The position numbers and the translations under genes are program-made. This document shows, piece by piece, positions 25,775-36,621 of a DNA stretch of 64,000 nt; within the stretch, counting starts at the first letter, position 1; the number at the start of each line of letters is the position of its first letter. Origin of the DNA: Methylobacterium gnaphalii. Lineage in GTDB: Bacteria > Pseudomonadota > Alphaproteobacteria > Rhizobiales > Beijerinckiaceae. The notes beneath the pieces are model-generated. The model did not search any database and had not been told where the DNA came from. It was given only the letters and a program-made list of their open reading frames with translations. The DNA is taken from the NCBI RefSeq assembly GCF_007992215.1, contig NZ_BJZV01000020.1, forward strand, positions 1 through 64,000, written 5' to 3'.

Positions 25775-26701
25775 TCAAGCTGCCGAGTTGCGGGCGAGTG
25801 CCGCCAGCCCATCCGGCGACGCTTGCGCCGGTCGCCAGCCAAGCGCCGCCAGCTCATCCGAGCGTGCGATGAGGGAGCCGGACAGCCGATCGAAGATCTC
25901 CCCGCGCCCCGTCATCCGGCAGACGAGTCCGACCAGCGGTGTCGGCACTGGAACCAGGCCGGCACGGCGCCCGAGCCCCGAGCGCAGGGCTGACAGCATC
26001 TCCGGCAGGCTTAGCGGATCGGGATCGGCGACGATGAGCGGGCGATCGAGCGGCCCTGCCGCCTGCAGCACGGTCGCTACCGCGGTGGACAGGCTTTCCA
26101 CCGACACCAGGGAGCGCCGGCCGGACAGACTCGCCAGCGGCAGGGGGTAGGGAGACCGGGCGAGGCTGAGCAAAGCCGCCATGTTGCCCTTCACGCCGGC
26201 GCCGTAGACCAGCGCAGGGCGCAGTGCGACCCAATCGAGGCCGGTCTGCGCAAGGGCTTGTTCGGCCGCAAGTTTGGAGCGGCCATAGGCATCGGTAGGC
26301 TCTGGGGCATCCGTCTCGGCAATCGGTTCCGGCGCGCTCGGCCCGGTCTGCGCCCGGACCGAAGACAGGAACACGAAACGCCGGACCCTGGCGCGGTGCG
26401 CCGCCTCGGCGAGGCGGCGCGTCGCCTCGGTGTTCGAGCTGCGAAAGTCGTCCTCCGGCGCACCCGACATGGCCTGGGCGAGACCGGCCGAATGCACCAC
26501 GGCATCCACGCCGGAGAGCCCAGCCGCCATATTGATCGGCCGGGCGAGATCGCCGACCACGGCGCTGCTCGCCCCTTCCGGCACCTCGACCGGGCGGCGC
26601 AGAAGGACGCGGACGCGATAGCCGCGCGCCGAGAGTGCCGTGAGCAGGTGCCGGCCGATGAAGCCGGTCGCGCCGGTGAGCGCAATCAAGGGTCCGCTCA
26701 T
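25775..26701 (-). CDS. NAD-dependent epimerase/dehydratase family protein
   Basis: A 308-residue extended SDR. Rossmann motif LTGATGFIGRHLLTAL at residues 8-23, a conserved FLSSVRAQTG segment with the catalytic serine, and YGRSKLAAEQ carrying the Tyr-x3-Lys pair are visible, then ALRPALVYGAGVKGNM. It is similar to UDP-glucose 4-epimerase-like or NDUFA9-type proteins. No glycosyltransferase or other sugar-nucleotide gene lies nearby, so the substrate cannot be inferred. Its stop is 12 bases from that of the convergent Smr-like gene. Confidence 0.85.
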   Translation of the reverse strand: MSGPLIALTGATGFIGRHLLTALSARGYRVRVLLRRPVEVPEGASSAVVGDLARPINMAAGLSGVDAVVHSAGLAQAMSGAPEDDFRSSNTEATRRLAEAAHRARVRRFVFLSSVRAQTGPSAPEPIAETDAPEPTDAYGRSKLAAEQALAQTGLDWVALRPALVYGAGVKGNMAALLSLARSPYPLPLASLSGRRSLVSVESLSTAVATVLQAAGPLDRPLIVADPDPLSLPEMLSALRSGLGRRAGLVPVPTPLVGLVCRMTGRGEIFDRLSGSLIARSDELAALGWRPAQASPDGLAALARNSAA

Positions 26702-26938
26702 GCTGGTCCTCGCTGGCGCAGCAGGGCAACGAGACCACCGCCTCCATCGACGCCGCGAAGGTGCCGGGCCGTAACCTGCAAAGCAAGACGGGTGCGCAGG
26801 CCCGAGGCCAGTGACGCCTGTCTGTCGGCGAGCATTCGACAGCCAAGCTAGGCGCTAGGCCGCTCCTGGCTTGTTTTGGCCGCAAATCCACGCGACGCCG
26901 TCGCCCTGTCTCGGGGCGTTTCAGCGGTGAGCACTCCG

Positions 26939-29938
26939 ATGTCCCGGAGTCAGCGACCTTGCCCCTGGAATGCCACGCCGATACCACTTGTCCCGCCTGC
27001 CGGATCGCATGCCGTGGTTGAAGAGCGGTCCCGAAGAAAAGCCCCGTTGCGCCAGATCCCCCTCGTCCTCGCCTTCCTGACGGCGCTCTTCGGCGCTCTC
27101 GGCTTCGCCCTGCCCGCTCGTGCGGTCGAGGCGGTGCGCGTCACGCTGGACGCGCCTGTTATCGACTTGACCTCGGCCATCGAGCGCTATCGCTCGGACG
27201 GCGACCTCATTCAGATCTCCACCGCGCCGGGCAAGGACGGCATCGTGCGCCGTATCGCCGTGAAGGCGCGCGAGGCCGGCGCACGGCCGGACTGGATGGT
27301 GTTCGCACTCACCAACGACACCGACGAGCAGATCGACCGGCTGCTGGTGGCCCCGCATTTCCGGCTCGTCGGTTCGGGTGTCGTCTGGCCGGATCTCGGC
27401 GGCTCGCGCATCGCCGCGATCACTGCGAGCGAGGGCATCCGGCCTGACCGCGACGAGAGCACCGACGCCGACCAGTTCCTGATCACCCTCGATCCCGGCA
27501 CCACCGTCACCTACGTCGCCGAGTTGAAGGGCCCGAACGTTCCGCAGGTCTATCTCTGGGACCAGGACGCCTACCGCAAGAAAACGTCGGGCCTGACGCT
27601 CTACGAAGGCATCATCATCGGCATCGCCGGCCTGCTGGCGCTGTTCCTGACGATCATCTTCGTGGTGAAGGGCGCGATCATCTTTCCCGCCGCCGCTGCC
27701 CTGGCCTGGTCGGTGCTCGCCTATGCCTGCATCGATTTCGGCTTCTTCCAGCGGGTCTTCCCGACAACCGAGGGGGTAGAACGCATCTACCGCGCCTCGG
27801 CCGAGGCGGTGCTGGGGGCGACGCTCCTCGTCTTCCTGTTCGCCTATCTCAACCTGTCGCGCTGGCACGTGCGCTACAGCCACGTCGCCTTCTTCTGGCT
27901 GGCCTTCCTTGCTGGGCTCGTCGGGCTCGCCGCCTTCGATCCGCCCGTGGCGGCAGGCGTGGCGCGCATCTCGATCGCGGCCGTGGCGGGCGTTGGCCTG
28001 TTGCTGATCCTCTACCTCGCGGTCCACAACAGCTACGACCGGGCCATTCTGCTGATCCCCACCTGGCTGCTGCTCCTGGTCTGGGTGGTCGCGGCGGCCT
28101 TCACGGTCACCGGCCAGATCGGCTCGGACTTGGTGCAGCCGGCGCTGATCGGTGGCCTCGTGCTGATCGTGATGCTGATCGGCTTCACCGTCATGCAGCA
28201 TGCCTTCACGGGCAGCGGCATGGGCCACGCCCTCGTCTCCGACACGGAACGCAGGGCCCTGGCGCTGACCGGCGCCGGCGACATCGTCTTCGACTGGGAC
28301 GTGCTCGGCGACCGGGTTTTCGCGGGCCAGGAAATCGAGAGTCAGCTCGGCCTCAAACGCGGCGCGCTCGAAGGGCCGGCCTCGAACTGGCTCGGCCTGC
28401 TGCATCCCTTCGATGTCGAGCGCTACTCGGCGGCCCTCGATACGGTGATCGAGGAGCGGCGCGGGCGCATCGTGCACGATTTCCGCCTGCGCTCGGCTTC
28501 GGGACCGTATTATTGGTACCGCCTCAAGGCGCGGCCGGTGATCGGCACCGATGGCGAGGTGGTACGCATCGTCGGCACCATCGCTGATGTCACCGAGAAC
28601 AAGACCGCCGAGGAGCGGCTGCTGCACGACGCGGTGCATGACAGCCTTACGGGCCTGCCGAACCGGGAGCTGTTCTACGATCGGCTCGATGCGGCGCTGG
28701 CCATGGCGAGCCAGGATCAGCGTCTGAAACCGGCGGTGATCGTGCTAAACATCGACCGCTTCAAGGCGATCAACGACGCGATCGGCCTCTCGGCCGGCGA
28801 CTCCATCCTGCTCACGCTCTCGCGCCGCCTCGGGCGCCTCCTCCGCCCGCAGGATACGCTGGCGCGCGTGGCTGGCGACGAGTTTGCGGTGATCCTGCAA
28901 TCCGAGCGCGATCCCGACCGTATCCTCTCCTTCGCAGAGATGATCCGCCGGGCCATCGCAACGCCGGTGACCTATGCCGACCGCGAGGTCTTCCTCACCG
29001 TCTCCGTCGGCATCGCGCTGTACGAGGGCGGCCAAGGCATCGCGGCGCCGAAGCGCGAGGACGTGTTCAAGAACGCCGAGATGGCGATGATCCAGGCCAA
29101 GCGCGGCGGCGGCGATCGGACGGACGTCTTCCGCGCCACCATGCGCACCGAGCGCTCGGACAGGCTCATGCTGGAAGGTGACTTGCGCAAGTCGCTGGAA
29201 CGCAACGAGATCAAGGTCCTGTTTCACCCGATCGTCCGGCTGGAGGACCGCACCGTAGCCGGCTTCGAGACGCTGCTGCGCTGGGATCACCCGAAGCTTG
29301 GACGGATCCCACCGTCGACCTTCCTGCCGGTGGCGGAGGAGACTGGCTTCATCGTCAATCTCGGCAACTTCGCCATCGAGCGCACGGCGCTGGAGCTCGC
29401 CGCCTGGCAGCGCTCGCTCGAAGTCGAGCCGCCGATCTTCGCCACCGTGAACATCTCGTCGCGCCAGCTCCTGCGGCATGACCTGCTGCACGATGTGAAG
29501 ACAGTGCTCGCCCGCTCGGGCGTCATCCCCGGCTCGCTGAAATTGGAGCTGGCCGAAAGCCTGGTGATGGAGAACCCGGAATACGCGGCGCAGATGCTGG
29601 CCCGCATCCACGATCTCGGCGCCGGCCTCTCGCTCGACGATTTCGGCACGGGCTACTCGGCCTTATCCTACCTGCAGCGCTTTCCCTTCGACACGATCAA
29701 GATCGATCATTCCTTCGTCCGGCAGATGGGCTCGGGGCGCACGGCGATCCTGCGCTCGATCGTCAAGATGGCGCAGGAACTTGGCCTCGCCATCATTGCC
29801 GAGGGAGCAGAATCCGAGGCCGACGCGCAGGGCCTGCAGGATATTGGCTGCGACTACGCGCAGGGCGCTGCGTTCGGCGAGCCGATGACCGTGCTGCAGG
29901 CGCGCCAGCTCGTGGGGGCGGCGCCCGAGGCAGCCTGA
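26939..29938 (+). CDS. Membrane GGDEF-EAL protein (7TMR-type sensor) acting on cyclic di-GMP
   Basis: About 999 residues from ATG 26939 (GGTGAG 8 bases upstream); a TTG at 26876 is also in frame. Order: a signal-like helix (IPLVLAFLTALFGALGFALP), a periplasmic beta-rich domain to about residue 220, seven or eight transmembrane helices (about 225-430, as in 7TMR-DISM sensors), a PAS domain (about 445-560), GGDEF (565-735) and EAL (740-990). The cyclase motif is AGDEF at 645-649 and the phosphodiesterase motif is ETL (ETLLRW, 777-782). The other EAL residues (NISSRQL, ELAES, DDFGTGYSAL, KIDHSFV, AEGAES) are kept, so hydrolysis is the more likely activity. Confidence 0.9.
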   Translation: MSRSQRPCPWNATPIPLVPPAGSHAVVEERSRRKAPLRQIPLVLAFLTALFGALGFALPARAVEAVRVTLDAPVIDLTSAIERYRSDGDLIQISTAPGKDGIVRRIAVKAREAGARPDWMVFALTNDTDEQIDRLLVAPHFRLVGSGVVWPDLGGSRIAAITASEGIRPDRDESTDADQFLITLDPGTTVTYVAELKGPNVPQVYLWDQDAYRKKTSGLTLYEGIIIGIAGLLALFLTIIFVVKGAIIFPAAAALAWSVLAYACIDFGFFQRVFPTTEGVERIYRASAEAVLGATLLVFLFAYLNLSRWHVRYSHVAFFWLAFLAGLVGLAAFDPPVAAGVARISIAAVAGVGLLLILYLAVHNSYDRAILLIPTWLLLLVWVVAAAFTVTGQIGSDLVQPALIGGLVLIVMLIGFTVMQHAFTGSGMGHALVSDTERRALALTGAGDIVFDWDVLGDRVFAGQEIESQLGLKRGALEGPASNWLGLLHPFDVERYSAALDTVIEERRGRIVHDFRLRSASGPYYWYRLKARPVIGTDGEVVRIVGTIADVTENKTAEERLLHDAVHDSLTGLPNRELFYDRLDAALAMASQDQRLKPAVIVLNIDRFKAINDAIGLSAGDSILLTLSRRLGRLLRPQDTLARVAGDEFAVILQSERDPDRILSFAEMIRRAIATPVTYADREVFLTVSVGIALYEGGQGIAAPKREDVFKNAEMAMIQAKRGGGDRTDVFRATMRTERSDRLMLEGDLRKSLERNEIKVLFHPIVRLEDRTVAGFETLLRWDHPKLGRIPPSTFLPVAEETGFIVNLGNFAIERTALELAAWQRSLEVEPPIFATVNISSRQLLRHDLLHDVKTVLARSGVIPGSLKLELAESLVMENPEYAAQMLARIHDLGAGLSLDDFGTGYSALSYLQRFPFDTIKIDHSFVRQMGSGRTAILRSIVKMAQELGLAIIAEGAESEADAQGLQDIGCDYAQGAAFGEPMTVLQARQLVGAAPEAA

Positions 29939-29939
29939 T

Positions 29940-30302
29940 CTAAGGCGAAGCGCAGAGATTGCGCAGGGTGTCGACCAACCGCTCCGCCCTCACTGGCTTG
30001 CGATGGATCGGAATGTCCGGCCATTGCAGCTTCATCGCCCGTGGCAAGGTTCCGGCCGTACAGACGAGGACAGGTACGCCCGCCGCGGCGAGCCGCTCGG
30101 CCGTCGGTGTCGCCTCGCCGTCAGCGAGGTTGAGGTCGAGGATTGCGGCGTCGACGGTTTCACTGTCCAACAAGCGCAATGCGTCCTGATTGGTCCTGAA
30201 CGGGCCGACGACGTAGCCGCGGCTCCCCTCCACGATGTCGGACAATTCGATCGCGAGCAGCGCCTCGTCCTCGACGATGAGAACGCGTCTTCCCTGCAGC
30301 AT
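29940..30302 (-). CDS. Single-domain response regulator
   Basis: A 120-residue stand-alone CheY-like receiver. The acidic pocket Glu11/Asp12 (LIVEDEALLA), phospho-acceptor Asp56 (AILDLNLADG), Thr82 (VCTAG) and Lys102 (IHRKPV) are intact. The ATG at 30302 with GGAG 7 bases upstream is preferred; the frame is open 54 codons further upstream without similarity. No output domain, so it signals by protein contact. Its stop is one base from the stop of the GGDEF-EAL gene. A functional link to it is possible but only positional. Confidence 0.88.
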   Translation of the reverse strand: MLQGRRVLIVEDEALLAIELSDIVEGSRGYVVGPFRTNQDALRLLDSETVDAAILDLNLADGEATPTAERLAAAGVPVLVCTAGTLPRAMKLQWPDIPIHRKPVRAERLVDTLRNLCASP

Positions 30303-30561
30303 GGAAAGCTCCCAGGCGCATGTAGATGCGCCAAGCCAAAGATGACCGTGTACTCGGGAACATGACAGGCTAGTGCCGAGTGAGACCCGTGAAGTGAACC
30401 GGGGCTCAGGTCTCGCGAAGCAGCCTGCGAAACCGAGATTGCAGCTTGGCTGGACTGTCGTCAACGATACAATTTAAGCGAAAATCAGCTTCGCAAAATC
30501 AGCGCCGCTTTGTTGGATCTCTGCTACCACGAACGGATGAGGCTGTATCTCGACGATCGGT

Positions 30562-30577
30562 TTAAAGCTCCCTTAAC
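30562..30577 (+). promoter_or_regulatory. CtrA-type binding site
   Basis: TTAAAGCTCCCTTAAC matches TTAA-N7-TTAAC exactly, the full site of the cell-cycle regulator CtrA. It lies in the 351-base gene-free gap 30303-30653, about 77 bases ahead of the preferred start of the next gene, where a CtrA-activated promoter would place its -35 region. Otherwise the gap shows nothing recognisable. Confidence 0.5.
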
Positions 30578-30653
30578 CATGTCGTCTCAAAGTCCTGTGG
30601 AGACACGAGGATCGCTTTTCGAGCGGTCTGCGAACGGTTTGCGGAGACAGGCG

Positions 30654-31025
30654 ATGGCCGAGGCGGCGCGGCGGACGAGAAACGGACAAGGCTCCGACGT
30701 CGTTCGGCGCCTGATCGCACGCCCGATCCGCCTCCATGCGGCTCCGGCTGCGCAGGCAGCTGTTACCAGCGCCTCGCGGCCGATCGCTGAAGAGCCCGAG
30801 ATGGCCGTCAACGAGCCAGCCGAGGCGGCGTCCTCGGACATCAAGCGCCTGCGGGCCGAGATGATGCTGCTGAAAGCGGTGCTTCATGCCGAGCGCAGCG
30901 AGAACGCCTCCCTGCGTGCCTGTCTCGGTGTCGACGAGGCCGACGAGACCCTCGGTGCCGAGGCGCGCGCCGTTCGCGATCGCTGGGCCACCCTGGTCGA
31001 CCGGCTTCTGCACGCTCCCGCCTGA
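30654..31025 (+). CDS. Hypothetical protein with coiled-coil segment
   Basis: A 123-residue protein, not recognised. Start chosen at ATG 30654 because GGAG lies 7 bases upstream and third-position G/C rises sharply there; the frame is open further upstream to ATGs at 30579 and 30537. It has a basic amino end (RRTRNGQGSDVVRRLIARPI), an Ala/Pro/Glu linker, and a helix likely to form a coiled coil (SDIKRLRAEMMLLKAVLHAE continuing to LRACLG). It lies 46 bases ahead of a flavin reductase-like gene on the same strand and behind a CtrA-type site, so cell-cycle-linked expression of both is possible. Confidence 0.6.
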   Translation: MAEAARRTRNGQGSDVVRRLIARPIRLHAAPAAQAAVTSASRPIAEEPEMAVNEPAEAASSDIKRLRAEMMLLKAVLHAERSENASLRACLGVDEADETLGAEARAVRDRWATLVDRLLHAPA

Positions 31026-31071
31026 CGCGCGAAACCCGCGTCATCGCCATTCATCGATACGGGAGACGGCC

Positions 31072-32016
31072 ATGAGCGCCCGTTGCTCACTCGTCGTCAA
31101 CGGCAAGTCGGTGCGCGTCTCCACGGGAGACACGGCACTCGACGACGCCGTCTCGGACGGCATGATCTCACAGGCCCAGGGCCTGCACGGCACCGCCATG
31201 CTTGGTCAGGGCGCTGCACCGGCCGGGCGCCGTGCCGAGCCTCGCGCCCAGCGCGCCGAGCCGGTGCGTCTCAAAATGCCCGCAGCCAATCCGCTGCAGG
31301 CGCCGGGCGAGCCTGAGCCGACCCAGGAATCGCTGAAGCGCAGCGGCAGCATCACCGAGATTACCCGGCTCTGCCCGGGCGTGGTGCAGGCGGTGGTCAC
31401 GCTGACCAATCCCCTGCCCTACCAGCCCGGCCATCAGGTCGTGTTGACGCTCAACGGCTGGCACCCGGTCACGCTGACGCCGTCGCTGCGTGTCGACGGT
31501 GCGGCCGAGCTAAACGAGCTGGTCTTCCATCTCGGCGTGGAAGCCGGCGTCGTGGCGGGCTCTTTCGCGGGCGAACTCGAACTCGGTAAGCCGGTCAAGG
31601 TTCAAGGCCCGGTCGGCCGTGGTCAGTACCGGCCCGGCGGCGGCCGCCTGGTGCTGGTGGCAGACGAAGCGGGTTTTGCCGGCATCTGGGCCATTGCGCG
31701 CGCTGCGCGCTACATCGAGCCCGCCCGTGAGCAGACCCTCGTCGTCGGCGCGCGCGACCCCCTCGACCTCTATATGCGCCCTGCCCTCGACTGGCTGACG
31801 GCCACGGGCGTCTCCCGGATCGTCACGGTCGCGGACCGCAACCGGCAGCGCCCGCCGGACGTGCGGCCGGGACCGCTCACGGCGCATATCCCGATGCTGC
31901 GAGCCAACGACGCGGTGCACGTTTCCGGCCGCGCCGCCACCGTGGGCGCCGTGGAAGTGCTCGCGGCGAGTGTGGGCGCCCGCTGCTACACGATCCCGCT
32001 CGATCCGACGCTCTAA
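31072..32016 (+). CDS. FAD/NAD reductase-like protein with a cysteine-less ferredoxin domain
   Basis: A 314-residue protein; ATG 31072 follows GGGAG by 6 bases. Residues 1-50 look like the first strands of a plant-type ferredoxin (CSLVVNGKSVRVSTGDTALD), but the Cys-x4-Cys-x2-Cys cluster ligands are absent, so no 2Fe-2S centre can bind. Residues 95-195 follow the FAD-binding beta-barrel of the ferredoxin-NADP reductase superfamily (PYQPGHQVVLTLNG), and 200-310 the NAD-binding domain (RLVLVADEAGFAGIWAIARA), where the usual GxGxxP is changed. It is therefore probably a specialised or non-catalytic relative of oxygenase reductases. Confidence 0.65.
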   Translation: MSARCSLVVNGKSVRVSTGDTALDDAVSDGMISQAQGLHGTAMLGQGAAPAGRRAEPRAQRAEPVRLKMPAANPLQAPGEPEPTQESLKRSGSITEITRLCPGVVQAVVTLTNPLPYQPGHQVVLTLNGWHPVTLTPSLRVDGAAELNELVFHLGVEAGVVAGSFAGELELGKPVKVQGPVGRGQYRPGGGRLVLVADEAGFAGIWAIARAARYIEPAREQTLVVGARDPLDLYMRPALDWLTATGVSRIVTVADRNRQRPPDVRPGPLTAHIPMLRANDAVHVSGRAATVGAVEVLAASVGARCYTIPLDPTL

Positions 32017-32022
32017 CGAATC

Positions 32023-32058
32023 AAAAAGGCCCGCCTCTGCATCGAGGCGGGCCCGTTT
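32023..32058. terminator. Bidirectional terminator between the reductase-like gene and glgP
   Basis: A perfect 10-bp stem, GGCCCGCCTC (32028-32037) with GAGGCGGGCC (32044-32053), has AAAAA before it and CGTTT after it. It can end transcription of both convergent genes; the minus-strand T-run is the stronger. Confidence 0.85.
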
Positions 32059-32076
32059 GTTGGAAGCGAAACGCCC

Positions 32077-34716
32077 TCAGGCCACCTTCACCCGCCAGAT
32101 CTCCTCGGCATATTCGCGCATCGAGCGGTCCGACGAGAACCACGCCATGCGCGCCGTGTTGAGGATCGCAGTGCGCCACCACGTCGCCGGACGCTTCCAG
32201 GCCGCGTCGATCTCGCGCTGGACCCGCCAGTAATCGTCGAAATCGACGGTGAGCAGGTAGGGGTCGTGATAGCGCAGCCCGTCGACCAGTCCTCCGTAGC
32301 GGCCACGCTCATCCGGCGAGAACAGGCCCGAACCGATGGCGTCGAGCGCAGCTGCCAGCCGCGGCGACGCCGCGATCGCCCGCTGGGCGTAGGCATGCTG
32401 GGTCACGCGCTCCTGCACGCCGGCTGCATCGAGGCCGAAGATGAAGATGTTGTCGGCTCCGACATGGTCCCGGATCTCGATATTGGCGCCGTCAAGCGTG
32501 CCGACGGTAAGCGCACCATTGAGCGCCAGCTTCATGTTGCCGGTGCCCGAGGCCTCCATGCCGGCCGTCGAGATCTGCTCGGAGAGGTCGGCCGCCGGGA
32601 TGATCGCCTCGGCGAGGCTCACCGAATAGTTCGGCAGGAAGACCAGCTTCAGGCGGCCGGCGACGTCTGGATCGTCGTTGATGGTCCGGCCTATATCGTT
32701 GGCGAGCTTGATGATCAGCTTGGCCTGGACGTAGCTCGGCGCTGCCTTGCCGCCGAAGATCTTGACGCGCGGCGTCCAATCCTTGTGCGGGGCCTCCTTG
32801 ATCGCTTGGTAGAGCGCAACGGTCTCGACCAGGTTCAGGAGCTGCCGCTTGTATTCGTGGATGCGCTTGATCTGCACATCGAACAAGGCGGCAGGATCGA
32901 CCGCGATGCCGGTGCGCTCGACGATGACCTGGGCGAGCCTGCGCTTCCGCGCCCGGCGCACGGCCGCGTAGCGCTGCCGGAAATCCGGATCGTCGGCATG
33001 GTCTGCGAGCCCGATCAGCAGTTCGGGATCGTCGAGAACGCCCTCACCGACCGTCTCGACGGCAAGTTGCGTCAGCTCGGGATTGGCGTTGTGCAGCCAG
33101 CGGCGGAAGGTGATGCCATTGGTCTTGTTGACGATCTTCTCCGGCTCGAGTTCGTGGAGCGGCTTGAACAGCGTGGTCTTGAGCAGATCGCTGTGCAGGG
33201 CCGACACGCCATTGACGCGGCGCGAGCCGTGGAAGGCGAGATGCCCCATCCGCACGCGCTTGCCGTGGGACTCGTCGATGAGCGAGACGGCGGCGACGTG
33301 AGCGGCATCGCCCTTGCCCTGCTTGGCCTGCTCCTCGAGGTGCATCCAATTGATCAGGTAGATGATCTGCATATGGCGCGGCAGCAGCCGCTCCATGAGC
33401 TCGACAGGCCAAGTCTCCAGCGCCTCGGGTAGCAGGGTGTGATTGGTGTAGCCGAGCGTGTTCGTCGTGACGTGCCAGGCATCGTCATAGGTGAAATCGT
33501 GCTCCTCCATGAGGATGCGCATCAGCTCGGGCACCGCGATGGCCGGGTGCGTGTCGTTGAGCTGGATCGCAGCGTGGTCCGGCAGCGAGCGAAGGTCACC
33601 CCGCTCGTTGAGATGCCGACGCACGAGGTCCTGCAGCGAGGCCGAGGTGAAGAAATACTCCTGGCGCAGGCGCAGTTCCTGCCCCTCGGGCGAGGAGTCG
33701 CTCGGATAGAGAACGCGGGAAATCGACTCGGCCCGGGCACGGCCGGCCACGGCGCCGACATGGTCGCCGTGATTGAAGCGAGCGAGCTCCACGGGCGCGT
33801 CGGCCTCTGCCTTCCAGAGGCGGAGCTGGTTCACATGCCGGCCGCGCCAGCCGACCACGGGGATGTCGTAGGCGACCGCGTTGACGGTCTCGGCCGGCTG
33901 CCATTGGCGACGGATCTGATCGCCGCTGGCCGACATGGTGACATGCCCACCGAAGCCGATGCGATAGGTCGATTCCGGGCGCGGGAATTCCCAGGGGTTG
34001 CCCTCGGCAAGCCAGGTCTCGGGCGCCTCACGCTGCCAGCCATCCTCCAGCGACTGCCGGAAGATGCCGTGGTCGTAGCGGATGCCGTAGCCGATCGCGG
34101 GGATCGACAGGCTGGCCATGCTCTCCATGAAGCAGGCCGCGAGACGGCCGAGGCCGCCATTGCCGAGCGCCGCGTCGGGCTCCGCCTCCTCGACCTCGGT
34201 CAGCTCGACGCCGAGATCCTTGAGGGCAGCCTTGGTCACCTCGACGAGGCGCAGATTGTTCATGGCGTCCGACAGGAGCCGGCCGATCAGAAATTCCAGC
34301 GAGAGATAATAGACCCGCTTCTCCGGAATCTTGCCGCTGGTGCCGCCGTGGCAGGCATCGACGATCCGGTCGCGCAGAGCCAGGGCGGTCGCGGCGAACC
34401 AGTCACGGTCGCGGGCGCTCTCCGGCGTCTTGCCGAGCGCGTAGACGAGCTTCGCCCGGATGGCCTCGCGCAGCTCGACCACGGCATCGCCGTTGAAGAG
34501 CTTGTCCATCGCGCGCGCGCGCGTCGCGGCAGACTCTCTCGCGAACTTGGCGGAGGACGACGCGGCAGCCTCCGCGTCTGCGGATGGCACGTGGCTAGCC
34601 TCAGCTTCGTTGAGCATTTTCGGGTCCCCCTTCGTCGCCACCGGAGTTCGACCGGATCCCGGATGCTCCACGCGCTTCTTTCGACGCTGATCGGCTCCGG
34701 GGGCTTGGTCCGGCAT
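32077..34716 (-). CDS. glgP: Glycogen/alpha-glucan phosphorylase
   Basis: An 879-residue PLP-dependent GT35 phosphorylase releasing glucose-1-phosphate from alpha-1,4-glucan. The start at 34716 has GGAG 6 bases upstream; an alternative ATG at 34617 (also with a GGGGGA site) gives 846 residues, nearer the usual length, because residues 1-33 are unconserved. The core runs from RVYYLSLEFLIGRLLSDAMN through NGITFRRWLHNANP and KRIHEYKRQLLN to the PLP-lysine motif EASGTGNMKLALNGALTVGT (lysine about residue 728). It is transcribed away from the alpha-glucosidase gene and preceded by an EcfG-type promoter. Confidence 0.95.
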   Translation of the reverse strand: MPDQAPGADQRRKKRVEHPGSGRTPVATKGDPKMLNEAEASHVPSADAEAAASSSAKFARESAATRARAMDKLFNGDAVVELREAIRAKLVYALGKTPESARDRDWFAATALALRDRIVDACHGGTSGKIPEKRVYYLSLEFLIGRLLSDAMNNLRLVEVTKAALKDLGVELTEVEEAEPDAALGNGGLGRLAACFMESMASLSIPAIGYGIRYDHGIFRQSLEDGWQREAPETWLAEGNPWEFPRPESTYRIGFGGHVTMSASGDQIRRQWQPAETVNAVAYDIPVVGWRGRHVNQLRLWKAEADAPVELARFNHGDHVGAVAGRARAESISRVLYPSDSSPEGQELRLRQEYFFTSASLQDLVRRHLNERGDLRSLPDHAAIQLNDTHPAIAVPELMRILMEEHDFTYDDAWHVTTNTLGYTNHTLLPEALETWPVELMERLLPRHMQIIYLINWMHLEEQAKQGKGDAAHVAAVSLIDESHGKRVRMGHLAFHGSRRVNGVSALHSDLLKTTLFKPLHELEPEKIVNKTNGITFRRWLHNANPELTQLAVETVGEGVLDDPELLIGLADHADDPDFRQRYAAVRRARKRRLAQVIVERTGIAVDPAALFDVQIKRIHEYKRQLLNLVETVALYQAIKEAPHKDWTPRVKIFGGKAAPSYVQAKLIIKLANDIGRTINDDPDVAGRLKLVFLPNYSVSLAEAIIPAADLSEQISTAGMEASGTGNMKLALNGALTVGTLDGANIEIRDHVGADNIFIFGLDAAGVQERVTQHAYAQRAIAASPRLAAALDAIGSGLFSPDERGRYGGLVDGLRYHDPYLLTVDFDDYWRVQREIDAAWKRPATWWRTAILNTARMAWFSSDRSMREYAEEIWRVKVA

Positions 34717-34868
34717 GGTGTCTCCAGCAATGTCGATCTGTCGAGACTTCGGCATGGTCAACGCCCAGGCAGCAAATGCTTTGCCTGCTCATCTGTGTCC
34801 CAGTCGACACAAACCGCGCCGCAGCGACGACGCACGGACCGTGCCGAAATCCTCTTGAAGCCTTCCTG

Positions 34869-34893
34869 AACGAGCAAACATCCTAGGTGTTCC
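34869..34893 (-). promoter_or_regulatory. Sigma-EcfG (general stress response) promoter of glgP
   Basis: On the minus strand GGAAC (34893-34889) is followed by exactly 16 bases and CGTT (34872-34869), a full match to the EcfG consensus. It lies about 145 bases ahead of the chosen glgP start, pointing towards it, inside the 291-base divergent gap to the alpha-glucosidase gene. Confidence 0.7.
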
Positions 34894-35007
34894 GTCCAGA
34901 TACGGCAAAGGAACGGTTATTCCGGCGCTGATTCGATGTCTCGCTTTGATCGCTGACTGCGGCTAAGCTTGGCCTGTGCAGCACGACGATTGGCCGGGGA
35001 AATCCTG

Positions 35008-36612
<1,605 letters not shown>

Positions 36613-36621
36613 GCCGGTCGG

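Noticed and set aside
34911..34935. GGAAC on the plus strand ahead of the alpha-glucosidase gene as a second EcfG promoter
   Set aside because: No CGTT at 16 or 17 bases; only the minus-strand site is complete.
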